Assembly (NCBI GenBank): GCA_003427395.1
Contig: BFEA01000601.1
Coordinates: 194,736-257,407 of the forward strand
Direction of reading: 5' to 3'
Length of the DNA: 62,672 nt
From: Chara braunii
Lineage: Eukaryota; Streptophyta; Charophyceae; Charales; Characeae
The position numbers and the translations under genes are program-made. This document shows positions 22,224-33,178 of the stretch, one piece after another (positions within the stretch are counted from its first letter, which is position 1; each line of letters opens with the position of its first letter). The notes under the pieces are model-generated. The model saw nothing but the letters and a program-made list of their open reading frames with translations, was not told the origin of the DNA and ran no database searches.

Positions 22224-23612
22224 TGTAATGACCCGCCATAACACAGACTGAGAACACTGCTGATTTCTGAAGTTCTGCCAACGGAATGGATGCCTTGCCG
22301 AGATTCCTGCATTCTGCTGTGTTTTCTAAGTCTGTATGTGTGTGTGCCTGTCTGAGTGCTTGTCGGCATGAGTGTGTGTGACCTGCAAGGGTACTTGCTT
22401 GTTTGGCAGGCCCATAGGGCCGGTACTTACCTGTGGCCGTGGCATTGAGGGTTGCAGCAGGGAAAACACTCAAGTAGCGGAGCCAGGGGCCCGCGGTGCT
22501 TAGAGCAGCGGAAAAACACTCAAGTAGCAGGTAGGCCAGTCCCACACCCAGTAGCAGTAGATGTGCCGGGTACTCGAGGCCGAGCAGAAGAAGACAAAGT
22601 TGGCATTTTTAGAGGCCCAGTAGCGGTAGGCTAGGTCTAGGCCGGTACCAGTCCATCCAGTGTGAGTCTAGAGCCTGTACAGGCAATATCAGTGTCTCCA
22701 ATGATGTTTCCCTCCGAAAGGGAGGAGGTACCGGTTGCTTGGGAGGCCGAGCAGCCTGGAAGTCACCGCCCAGGAGGCAAGCAGGCCGCTATATCAAGAG
22801 GCCGAGGCAAGAGCTTGGCCTCATTCTTCAGTGCGCAAGTTTGGCGACACGCTGCTGGTGCGCTGGCTGGAGTGGCGCTGGGTACTACAGCGCTGCTGGA
22901 AGGAAGAAGCCGGGAGCTTCCACCTTGGCTATGGTGGAGCTCTACCGGTAGGCGGAGGAGGGAGAAGGGGACCAAGGAAGAGAGTTGTGGGGTACTTACC
23001 TGGCTACGGTAGACACCATCTTCATCACCTTGTTAGGCGCCGCATCTGGAAGGCCCCAGTGGGGGTAGTACCTCATCAAGGAAGCTCGGGACAGAGTCAG
23101 GCATGGCGGTCGAGTGAGCAGCGGCATAGCTGCATGGAATTGACCTGGGGACAGAAGGGCAGCGACATAGCTGCTCTGGGTTGTCCTTTGGACAGGAGGG
23201 AGAGCCCTCAGTACTCCGCCATAGCCTTGGCCTGTATGTAGAGGAAGAGGAAGGGTGGCCACGACTATGGTGGACCTCATGTTGTGCTTGCAGTAGAAGT
23301 TGGATTCAAACATTGATTCTGGTTCAGCCATTCAACATTATTATTGTTATTTCTTGTTTGAATAAGAGGGGAGGAGATAGGGAGGAGGAGATAGGTTGGC
23401 GAGGGAGAAGAGCCTTGTCATTGGTCTATGCTGGAGTATGGCGAGGGAGAAGAGCCTTGTCATTGGTCTATGCTGGAGTACATCTTCTTTCTTACTTCTT
23501 CTTCTTCTTCTTTCCCTCTCTCTCCTCTCAAGTTCATTCATTTCTTTTTGCAATTGGACGGCATTGTACTTTCTGATGTTTGTATACTTCGAAATTGGCC
23601 AGGATCGTAACA
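22224..23612 (+). repeat. 5' LTR of element D
   Basis: Begins TGTAATGACCCGCC and ends GGATCGTAACA, with the primer-binding site one base later. It pairs with 50188-51491. It differs by a 42-base tandem duplication at about 23401-23484 (GAGGGAGAAGAGCC copies) that is single in the 3' LTR. The minus strand holds a 111-residue open frame (22996-23331) that ends on a splice donor CAG|GTAAGT. Confidence 0.92.
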
Positions 23613-23613
23613 T

Positions 23614-23627
23614 TGGTATCAGAGCGG
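23614..23627 (+). promoter_or_regulatory. Primer-binding site of element D
   Basis: TGGTATCAGAGCGG, complementary to the 3' end of plant initiator Met tRNA, separated from the LTR by one T. Confidence 0.93.
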
Positions 23628-24936
23628 ATTCTACTTGCTGGCGAGAGTCGACGTTGCTGCCATAACCCTAACCCTAGTGGTAAGGGCTAACCACTTAGGG
23701 TTAGGGCGGAAGTTAGGGTTAAGTGGGGCAGCGTGGTAAAGGGAAGCTGCCCCCACCTGGCAGGGCCATGTAGGGTCGACACTAGACCCGGCCAGGTTGC
23801 TTGAGTGCATGTTTGTGGTGGTGAGACACAAGGTGGGACTTCGTGATGCAACTTGAGAGAGGCAACAGTGAAGGGCACCTACAACTTGAATCTGGACTTC
23901 AAGGAAGACGAGGAGTGACTTTAGGGCTCCCCTCAAGTTCGGCGAGCTTGAGGGTGGCAGCCATATCTGCACCTACGGACTGCAAGTTGCTGCTTTGATC
24001 TTCAACATCGACGGGGGATCCGGATTTGTACTTTGGGGTAGATGTCGACACTTCTAGATGAAAGGACACTAGTGTAGAGGATGCTAATTGTGTCACGAGG
24101 ACTATGTGAGAGGGGGGTGAGTTCTTTCATCTCAAGAGCCCGACCACTCAGGTAAGTGCCATGCCGCCAGGGTGCCCATGTGTGTGTGCATGGAATTGAC
24201 TGCCTGTTGGGGTTCTCTGGGTTCTTCTTCCATCCTCCGTAGTCTTGATTGTGTGTGAGGTGTGTGAACTCCTTACTCACTTGTCGAGTGAATGAATGGA
24301 GTATCTTGCTTGCCATGCTATATCGCTCTACAGTGCTTTCTTTATTTCATTCTAAACGGCTGTAGTCTGTAGGTTCTTTCTAGGGCTAAATTTTGTTTTT
24401 CAATTCGGTAGGGGCAGAAAGTAGGTCCTTGTGGAACTCTTGTTGGTTGGGACCCGGTTCTGACTCCACTGGGACCATTTGGAACTCGGTGGGACCGGGC
24501 CCAAACAAGAAGGGCCCCTCAGGCCCAAATCTGTTGACGTTAGTTACCTCGCTCTATCTGATTGGGACTCGGAGTTCATGCTTTCGGACCAGGACAATCG
24601 CTGCTGAGGGGATCTCAGCTGAGACGTTTTATCATACTTTACCGCACGATCCGCCGCTTGACTCGCACCTCGGACACCACTCAATTCTCTCTTGCATTTA
24701 CATAGCACACTCTGAATTTGATTTGCTATGTTCTCACGTAGTTGAGTCCGGCTAGGCTTGATAGGACCTCATACGTAGTCAGACCAGACTGTGTAGCGAA
24801 ATCAGATCTCTCTGATCTTTTATTTTTTTGTTGTTATTTTGACTACTCTCCAGTCCAAATGAATTGCCGCTCCGGCTAGGAGTTCTACCTCCTCTTCTGA
24901 TTGATTTCAAGTTGTTTCTTTCATTGGGTTCGTTAA
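23628..24936 (+). other. Leader of element D
   Basis: Non-coding leader between primer-binding site and gag. It holds the telomere-like hairpin, a GGACTCGGTGGGACC/GGGCCC-rich block shared with E, F and A (about 24470-24535), and the 20-base motif TGCCGCTCCGGCTAGGAGTT at 24865-24884. No gene is seen. Confidence 0.7.
23663..23708 (+). other. Telomere-like hairpin in the leader of D
   Basis: CCCTAACCCTAGTGGT pairs with ACCACTTAGGGTTAGGG (one-base bulge) around a short loop, starting about 35 bases after the primer-binding site. The arms are like the plant telomere unit (TTTAGGG). Related CCCTAA/TTAGGG pairs occur at the same place in A (14290-14335) and E (40385-40465). Confidence 0.6.
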
Positions 24937-24959
24937 ATGCCTGCGTCTACACGATCGCA

Positions 24960-24962
<3 letters not shown>

Positions 24963-25009
<47 letters not shown>
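24963..25009 (+). repeat. GA microsatellite inside D gag
   Basis: Pure GA run in the N-terminal coding part of gag. E and F have a shorter, interrupted ER-coding stretch at the same place (AERERREREG in E), so this looks like a coding repeat that expanded. Confidence 0.85.
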
Positions 25010-25010
<1 letters not shown>

Positions 25011-26375
25011 CTTCTGAGTGTTGCCCTCGAGGGAGTGAGGAGAGGGAAGACGAGTGTTCATCCCAGAAGTGTGAGGAAGTACGGACCCCTCTTGAGAGAC
25101 TTATTGACACCCTCATCCTCCATCATGGCATCTGCAGCAGAATGGAAGCTGCAAATGGATGCTGCCTTTGAGGCAAAAAAAGTGCAGTACCAGTTCTTGT
25201 ATGAGAAAGCATTGAAGTGGGATGAGGAAGAGGAGGAGAGGGAAGACAAATTAAAGGCTCATGAAGCCGTCTTCAGTACCGTGCCCGCCTTAACTGATGC
25301 TGAGGTAGAAGAGAAGATTGTTCCATTCCTCAGGGCCTCAGTAGAAGTCCGGGCTGTTGAAACCATATTGGCCAACTCGCAAAGGTGTTAGACGAGCTCA
25401 AGAAGTTGCGCGAGGATATGGCCCGGATGGCGCAGCATCACCGTGACCAGCTGCAACAGTTTGCTAACTTGCAGCCGACCCAAAATGTCCTTCCGCCTGC
25501 TTACCCTGCTTCTAGTGCTGCGCGTCAGTCCGTTCTTGCCCCTCTAACCGTGTCTTCTTCTTCTTCCTCTTCTTTGAGTGTGGCCAACAGCCTAATCGGA
25601 TCTGCTGCAGGTCAGACCCCGTTGTTGCTACTGCTACTGCTGCAGCGGCAAGTGGCAGTGCAGGGCATTCTGAAACTGTTGCAGCCTCGAATCCAGACCC
25701 AGCAACCACTCGTCCTAGCTGCAGCTTTCCTTACATGGATACAAAGGCGGCACAAATTCCATCTAAATACGACGGAAAGGACGACATTGAATCATGGATC
25801 AGCTCTATGCGATCCTACTTTGATGTGTTGGGGACACTCCCAATCACTCAGTCGTCGGTCCTAGGGATCAATGTGGAACCTGCTGTAAGGGGTTTCTTAG
25901 AAATCCAAGTTGTGCAAGCAGGCTATAAAAGAATAGACCTGAACAAATGGCTGAAGGCTACTCCTGTAGCCACACTCGTGGAGGCATTGATCAAACAGTA
26001 TGCTGATCCACATGCTGCAGCCAAGGCTACACTTAAGCTTGACAAGCTCAAGCACAACAAGTGGACCGGCACCATGCACAGCCTGCAGCAGTACGTTAGT
26101 AAACTTTTTGCTACTCTTGATTTGGAGATGACTGCGCAGTCTTGCTAGGATGTGATTAAAGGTACGGTCCCCTCCACTATAACACATCACCTGGGGCTCG
26201 GACTCATAGCGTATACAGATTGGCTTACCCTCATGCGGGACTTAGTCAAGCTGGAGGCACAAAACCTCCCGGGTGGATCAGGTGGCAAAAAGGCCACCGA
26301 CCGCAAACGGTTTCCAGGCAACAACTGTTTTTCAGTGCACAATCTACTTGAGGATGACGAGGAGACCTTCACGAA

Positions 26376-26835
26376 NNNNNNNNNNNNNNNNNNNNNNNNN
26401 NNNNNNNNNNNNNNNNNNNNNNNNNNNNNNNNNNNNNNNNNNNNNNNNNNNNNNNNNNNNNNNNNNNNNNNNNNNNNNNNNNNNNNNNNNNNNNNNNNNN
26501 NNNNNNNNNNNNNNNNNNNNNNNNNNNNNNNNNNNNNNNNNNNNNNNNNNNNNNNNNNNNNNNNNNNNNNNNNNNNNNNNNNNNNNNNNNNNNNNNNNNN
26601 NNNNNNNNNNNNNNNNNNNNNNNNNNNNNNNNNNNNNNNNNNNNNNNNNNNNNNNNNNNNNNNNNNNNNNNNNNNNNNNNNNNNNNNNNNNNNNNNNNNN
26701 NNNNNNNNNNNNNNNNNNNNNNNNNNNNNNNNNNNNNNNNNNNNNNNNNNNNNNNNNNNNNNNNNNNNNNNNNNNNNNNNNNNNNNNNNNNNNNNNNNNN
26801 NNNNNNNNNNNNNNNNNNNNNNNNNNNNNNNNNNN
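26376..26835. other. Scaffold gap (N run) in D gag
   Basis: 460 unknown bases inside gag of D, between the capsid and the nucleocapsid parts. Any open frame drawn through it is meaningless. Confidence 0.99.
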
Positions 26836-27110
26836 GTCTGAGTATGTAAACGACAAAGAATCCATGAATTCCTTCAAGAAGACTGCCTTCAAAAGTAAGG
26901 GACCCAAGACCACAATGAAGAACAGCACTANCACCATTCTTCTTCCCAAGGGAGCGAAGATTCCACCCAAACCGGAAGATCTTGCCACAAAACCATGGGT
27001 AGATCTCCGGATAAGTGAAGCGAGCGGAAACACAGGGTGAAGAAAGGGGTTTGCTTGCATTGCACCAAACCGGGACACTCGGTCCAACATTGTTTCAGAC
27101 TGCAGCAGGG

Positions 27111-28001
27111 AAACCAGCAACGGGGGTAGAGACATCATCAGCACACTCTACAGACGGAGAGGCTGAACATGTAAGTGCAGTTCCTTCATTGGATTCTGAT
27201 CCCACTCAGCAAAGCTCTCCTGAGACCCCATCTGATGCTGATTCCAAGGCTGAGAAAATACACATCCTATACAAGGAGCCTTGGGTGGAGTCGGAAGTTG
27301 TCTCGCTGGGCTCACATGAAGCAAGAACGCGCGCAAGGGAAAACGAAGTTGATCTTCTTCAAACTCCGCATTAGCGGCCATTACATCCGTGCGTCAGCTG
27401 ATTGTGGCGCAACTGCTCACACTCCCCGCACGACATTCGTAAGGCACGCTTGTGAATGAAGCAAGTAACTTTGTAGAATCCTTGTCGGACCCAAGTGGGC
27501 AACCAAGAGGTTGTCACGTCTACGCATGCTGTCAAAGGTGTGCGCACTACCTTTGACGTGGACCGCACAATCACGCACGAGTTGAATTTCTCTTTCCTTG
27601 ACCAGTGCCTCTTCAACGCGGTTATTGGCTTGGGCTGGTTGTAGGCCCAATGTGAAAGAACCATGTGGAAGGACTCACAGTTCATGGTCAAAGATGCCAT
27701 GGGAATCGAGTGCCCAGTCCTCTTGGATGAGCCGCACGAGCAATTGTATATAGCCTTTGTTAGGCCTGCTCATGTGCCTGCTATTTTTACTGTACATAAT
27801 GATTCTACTTTGCATGTCGTTTCTACCTCTAATGCAACTACTTCTACCCCTACTAAATCTACTTCTAGTCCAAACGACTCTGCTTCAAATCCTGTTGTTT
27901 TGGTTGCACCGACGCAATCCGGGATGCTTGCACGTGAATGTGATGATCCACCTCCAGAGATCCCATCAGAAATTCACAACCTTCTCAGCCGATTTCCTTA
28001 A
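27111..28001 (+). pseudogene. Protease and linker of element D
   Basis: Broken frames carry FFKLRISGHYIRASADCGAT (active-site loop, DCG instead of DSG) near 27358-27410. A stretch like the second half of retropepsin follows ([20 protein letters not shown] with a stop, about 27580-27650). A Ser/Thr-rich linker at 27663-28001 ends in DDPPPEIPSEIHNLLSRFP, the usual lead-in to RT. Frameshifts and stops prevent expression as one protein. Confidence 0.72.
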
Positions 28002-29320
28002 GTCTTGGCCGAACTGCATAGAGTTCCCGTGCGTCCGATCCGACACAAGATCGAGTTGATAGAAGGTAGCACTCCTCCAAAAGGTTGTCTATCGAATGGG
28101 CTCAAGCAAATTGGAAGAGTTGCGAAGACATATTGATGACATGATTGAGAAAGGATGGATCAAGCCAAGCGAATCCGAATTCGCTGCACCGGTTTTGTTT
28201 GTCCCAAAGAGAAAGGAGGCAAACTACGCATGTGTATCGATTACCGTGGACTGAATAAAATAACAAGAAAGAATGCATGTCCTTTGCCGCGTATTGATGA
28301 TTTGCTTGATGTTGCAGGTGGGTGCAAGGTCTTCAGCAAGATCGATCTCAAGTCTGGGTACCACCAGCTTGAAGTCGACCCTGCAGACCACCACAAATCT
28401 GCATTCAAAACTCGTGACGGGTCGTACAAGTTTACCGCCATGCCCTTCGGTCTCACGAATGCACCAACCACCTTTCGAAGTCTCATGGACAAGGTGTTCC
28501 GCAATCAGATCAATCGATTTGGTGTTGTTTATCTGGATGATATACTAATCTTCAGCAAGTCGATGGAGACACCTTGATGAAGTGTTACAGATCCTCAAGG
28601 ATGCGCAGCTCCATCTCAACTTCGAGAAATCTGAGTTTGGGAGGGACATCGTCATCTACCTTGGACATTGGTTGTCTGTTGCAGGCCTAGAGCCCGAGGC
28701 AACCAAAGTTGAGGTCATCCGCAACTGGCCTCAACCGGCCAATGTCCGCGAGTTGTGTTTTTTTTCTTGGTCTTGCGTCATACTACCGTAAGTTTGTACC
28801 CAAATTCTCTATTATCGCCCGTCCGCTGTCCAAGTTGACAAGTAAGAATGTGTCTTACACATGGGATGGGGAATACACAACAGCCTTCCAAGCGTTGAAG
28901 GAGGCTTTGGTGAGTCATCCGGTGCTCCGCATTGCAGATCCCAAACTTACATTCGTAGTAACTACGGATGCAAGCTTGTATGGGATTGGTGCAGTGCTGC
29001 AGCAAGATGATGGCAATGGCTTACGTCCGCTTGAATATTACAGCAAACACATGCCCAATCACAAGGTAGCTGCCTCCACTTACATGCGAGAACTCTTCGC
29101 CTTGAGAGAGGCACTAGATCATTGGAAACACTACCTCTTGGGTCGTCATTTCAAAGTGTTCTCAAATCACGAGACTTTGAAATGGATTCAGACACACATT
29201 AATCCATCAACCACATTGACCCGCTGGCTGCATGAGATTGATGTGTATGATTTTGAACTTAAAGAACACAAAACGTTGTTACAATCGCGTCGCGGATGCT
29301 TTGTCTCGCCATCCTGAGTA
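28002..29320 (+). pseudogene. Reverse transcriptase and RNase H of element D
   Basis: 28155-28577 holds the fingers and palm ([43 protein letters not shown]) with VVYLDDILIFSK, so YLDD is present. A short deletion at about 28567 shifts the frame in METP. 28582-28791 and 28709-29317 cover the connection and RNase H (VVTTDASLYGIGAVL, RELFALREALDHW, FSNHETLKWI). A T-run at 28756-28766 marks another frame change. The frame is lost again at the VADALSRHP motif near 29290. Confidence 0.84.
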
Positions 29321-30218
29321 CATGACTTGCCTTGTGGGTTCTTTTGATCTCCGTAACTCGTTGAGCACACTGCCAAGGACCCGGAACTCGGTCCCATCCT
29401 TGAGCAGATTCGGGCTGACCCTAGCAGTCAGCCTGATTTTCATGAATGTAAGGGCTTACTTTTCCAACGTTACAGGAAGCACGATCGACTGTGTGTACCC
29501 AACCATGAGTCGATCCTTACTCACTTCTTGGACTTGGCTCATGGCCGGAGTGGACACTTCGGTTTTGAGAAAACATACGCAAGTCTGCTCCAAAAGTCTG
29601 CATGGCCTGGAATGAAAGGAATGACACGGAAGTTTGTGGCTGAGAGTGAAGTTTGTCAACGCATCAAACCGTCTCGGCAAAAGCCCTATGGGCTGCTGCA
29701 TCCTCTTGCTATTCCTGATGGCCCGGGTGAGTCTCTTTCCATCGACTTCACGAACATGGGGAAGAAGAGTAGGAATGGATATTCGCACGTAAAGGTGATC
29801 GTTGACCGCTTTTCAAAATTTTTGAATCTGATTCCATTACCACCTCACGCTCCAACTGACCTTGTGATCAAAGAGTTTCATAAGAAGTACATTCTGCACT
29901 GTGGGCCCCCGAAAACTCTCGTGAGTGACCGGGATACTAGGTTCATAAGTGCAGATTGGAAGGACTTCACCTCCCAGATCTATGACTTCAAACTCAAGAT
30001 GACATCTGGTCCACATCCTGAAGCCAATGGGCTGGCCGAGGAGATCAACCAGACTGTGATCCAACTTCTTCGAGCTCTAATTGTGCCTGATCAAAACTCT
30101 AAGGATGAGGAGTTGTCGATTGTGCAGGGGTTGTACAACAACTCCATACACTTCTCCACCGGGATGACACCCAACCGGCTGCACCTGGGGTGGAAAATTC
30201 GCAATCCTCTATCCTATC
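29321..30218 (+). pseudogene. Integrase of element D, N-terminal and core part
   Basis: The zinc-binding region (LAHGRSGHFGFEKTY, then CQR; the first Cys of CxxC is changed to S in ESEVCQ) and core (LSIDFTNMG, LVSDRDTRF, HPEANGLAEEINQ) are in one open frame from 29528. The frame stays open to RNPLSYL at 30218. There the LTR of element F starts. The next codons of the same protein are at 49495 onward. In a full-length copy this enzyme would insert the cDNA into host chromatin. Confidence 0.88.
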
Positions 30219-31599
30219 TGTTATGATCCTGGGCGATTTCGAGATACACATCCATCAGAAAGTACAATGCCGTCCAATTGCAGAAAGAAATGAATGAACT
30301 TGAGACGAGAGAGAGAGGATTAGAAGAAGAAGAAGTAAGAAATAAGAAGAAGAAGATGTACACCAGCAAAGACAATGACAAGGCCCTTCTTCTTCGCCCA
30401 ACAATCTCCTCCTCCTTATCTCCCCCTTCTCTTATTCATACAAAAAATAATAATACAGTGTTGAATGGCTGATCCAGAATCAATGTCCGAGTCCTCTTCT
30501 ATTGCAGGTATCACTTGAGGTCCACCATAGCCATGGCCGCCTCTCCCACTTTTCACTCTCATAGGCCGAGGCTATGGCGGACTACTAGGCCTTGCCCAGA
30601 TTTCCAAAGGACAACCCAAAGCAACTATGGCTGCTCTAGCTCAGGCCGCCATGCCTGACCCTGCCTCAAAGCTTCTTGGTGTAGCTCTCCCCAGTTGGGG
30701 ACTCCCTGCTGCAGCGCCCACCAAGGTGATGAAGATGGCTGCCACCATAGCCAGGTAAGTACCCCTGGTGCTCCTCCCCCTTCCTTCTTCCTCCCCCATG
30801 TCCTCCTTCCTCCCCAGCAGCGCTGCTCCAGCCAGCGCTTCAACAGTGTGTCGCCAAACTTGCACACCGAAAAAGAGGCCGATCTCTCCCCTCGGCCCGA
30901 AGACATAGCGGCCTGCTTTGCCTCTTGGGCGGTGACTTCCAGGCCGCTTGGCCTCGCAAGCAACCGGTACCACCTCCTTTTTGGAGGGAAACATCATTGC
31001 AGACTCTGATATTGCCCGTACAGGCCCTAGACTCAGACTGGTATCCGCCTAGACCTAGCCTACACTACTGGGCCTCTAAAAATGCCACTTTTGTCTTCTT
31101 CTGTTCGGCCTCCGGTACCTGCACATCTACCACTTCCAAGTGCGGTATCGACCTACCAGCTACTTGAGTGCTTTTCCCCGCTGCAACCCCTCAATGTCAC
31201 GGCCACAGGTAAGTACCGGCCCTGAGGGCCCAACGAACGAGCAAGTGCCCTGANACTTGAGTGCTTTTCCCCGCTGCAACCCCTCAATGTCACGGCCACA
31301 GGTAAGTACCGGCCCTGAGGGCCCAACGAACGAGCAAGTGCCCTGACGGGCCACACACATACTCATGCCAACCAGCACTCAGACAGGCACGGTCACACAC
31401 ACACCCAAGCCGACCAACACTCAGACAGGCATAGGCATACACATACTCAAGCCAACCAGCAGTCAGACATACATGCAGTCCAGCAAGCGTGTAAACACAG
31501 ACTTAGTAGCAGGCGGGAAACTCAGCAAGGCATTCAGTCTATGAGCAATACTCAGAAATCGGTTGTGTGTTTCAGTCCATGTGCGGACGGGTCATCACA
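30219..31599 (-). repeat. 3' LTR of element F
   Basis: On the minus strand it begins TGTGATGACC at 31599 and ends GATCATAACA at 30219. It contains a tandem duplication with period 93 (copies from 31162 and 31255) with a single N at 31254 between copies. Antisense donors GTAAGT occur at 30755, 31209 and 31302. Confidence 0.9.
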
Positions 31600-31617
31600 C
31601 TACTCCCCCCTCAAGAG
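31600..31617 (-). promoter_or_regulatory. Polypurine tract of element F
   Basis: The minus strand reads GCTCTTGAGGGGGGAGTAG immediately before the TG of the 3' LTR, matching the tracts of D and E. Confidence 0.8.
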
Positions 31618-31640
31618 CAAGGTCCCTTCGAGCGAGTAAC

Positions 31641-33178
31641 TCATTCGGAGTCCTCGACAAATGCATCGTAGGCAAGCAAGGCAAAAAGATTCCTAGAATA
31701 CTCTGTCGCAGTGAGCCTTGCAAAGATCTCAGGCGTAGCGTTAGTGGCGATTTGTTGCTCGTAGGCTTTAACAACGCGCAGTGCGCTGCGTAGCAGTTCT
31801 TGCTTGGAAATCCAGTACAGATCATCTAACGGATAATGATACATGAAGTGAACCTGGTACTGTCTGTTGCGTCCCTTCCCTACGTGCTGTTTAATTCGGT
31901 CTATCTCATGCCCGCCTCTGATCGCGCGAGGGATCATATCTTCGCGATAATCGAATGTCTTAGCATCACGATGGAGGTACTGTTTGGACGCGTGGAAAAC
32001 GGGGTATGTGCGCAGATGAGCTGGCACATCAACGACGTACGAAGGGCCAAAGTGATCTTCACCAATCACATCCAAAACTTCCCAGGGCCCATAGTAGAGT
32101 AGGAGAAGTTTGCGTGAGACTCCCTCTTCTTCTGAGAATTCAGACATCTTGACCCAGACATAGCTTCCTGCCTGAATATCCGACGGTCGGCACTTCTTGT
32201 TCGCATGATGGATCACGGCGTGCTGTCGCTTGGTCATAGTTGCAATGGCAACTTTGAGCAAGCGATCATACTTGGCCCTAAAGCCAGGTCTGTCGGGTGT
32301 TAAACCAGCTGGCTGCTCAGGGAATAGGTACGAGAGCGGATTTTGGATCTGCCAACCGTAATGCAGTCTGTTGGGTGTATGCCGGTGGCGGAGTGGACGA
32401 AGTTGTTGTATAACCCCTTAACGGAATACAACTCTTCATCCCAAGTTTCCCAATCCGGAATAATCAAAGCGCGAAGAAGTTGAGACACAATCTGGTTGAT
32501 CTCCTTAGCCAAACCGTTGGCTTCGGGGTGTCGGCTAGATGTCATACACAGCTCGATCCCTAGTTGAGACGTGAAGTCCTTCCATTCAATACTTATTAAG
32601 CGCGGATCCCGATCGCTCACAAGAGTCTTCGGGGTTTCGAACTATAGAATGTACTTCTGTTGGAACTCACGAATCACTAGTTCTGTTGGGGCGTGCGGCG
32701 GCAAAGGGATCAAGTTGAGGAACTTAGAGAATCAGTTAACAATCACCATGACCTGTGAGTAGCCATTCTTACTTACCTTTCCCATGTCGATGAAGTCGAT
32801 GGAGACAGACTCCCCGGGACTACTCCCCGGGACTATCGGGAATGGGTAGGGTGTGAGCCACAGCAGTCCCTTTCATGCCAAGCCAATCAAACTGTCTCAA
32901 CAAATTTGCGTACGTCTTTGCCATGCCGAAGTGTCCGCTCCGACCATGAGCCAAATCCAAAAAGTGTGTGCGGAGAGGCTCATGGTTGGACACACACAAA
33001 CGGTTTTCCCGTAGCGACGAAAAATCAGTCCTCCATACTCGTGAAAATCAGGCTGACTACTAGGGTCGGCCTGTAGCCGCTCAAGGATGGAACTAAGCTC
33101 CGGATCCCTGGCGGTGTGGTCTACGAGCTCCTCCTTCAGTTTCTTCCGGAGGTCGTAGGATTTGAAAAGGCAAGTCAT
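31641..33178 (-). pseudogene. Integrase of element F (broken)
   Basis: The C-terminal part 31641-32261 is one clean frame of about 206 residues (YVWVKMSEFSEEEG, YYGPWEVLDVIG, FHASKQYLHRD, YQVHFMYHYPLDDLYWI, ending DAFVEDSE). Core pieces sit at 32300-32620 (MSDRDPRLI, HPEANGLAKEINQ). The zinc-binding and RNase H-integrase spacer sits at 32897-33178. Sequence around 32815-32880 has a duplicated CTCCCCGGGACTA and lacks the CxxC part. Several frames are needed, so the gene is inactive. Confidence 0.83.

Larger units (their letters stand above)
24937..27110 (+). pseudogene. Gag of element D (frameshifted, with a scaffold gap)
   Basis: The start ATGCCTGCGTCTACACGATC (MPASTRSQT) matches the E and F gag starts. 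A 47-base GA microsatellite (24963-25009) follows and encodes repeated ER. The downstream homologous part, MASAAEWKLQMDAAFE, is in the frame that enters from 24864, so the repeat length decides the frame. The capsid part is 25735-26148 (QIPSKYDGKDDIESWISSMR, VEPAVRGFLEIQ) with a stop just before DVIKGTVPSTI. Positions 26376-26835 are N. After the gap comes a conserved LPKGAKI ... KPWVDLRISEA segment. A deletion or frame change follows, then an intact CCHC knuckle CLHC-TKPG-H-SVQH-C near 27053-27095. Confidence 0.8.

Noticed and set aside
23661-23725. True telomere or interstitial telomeric array
   Set aside because: Only two or three CCCTAA-like units arranged as a hairpin, and found at the same place in A and E, so it belongs to the retrotransposon leader.
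26152-27144. Open frames spanning 26376-26835
   Set aside because: They exist only because the N run has no stop codons.
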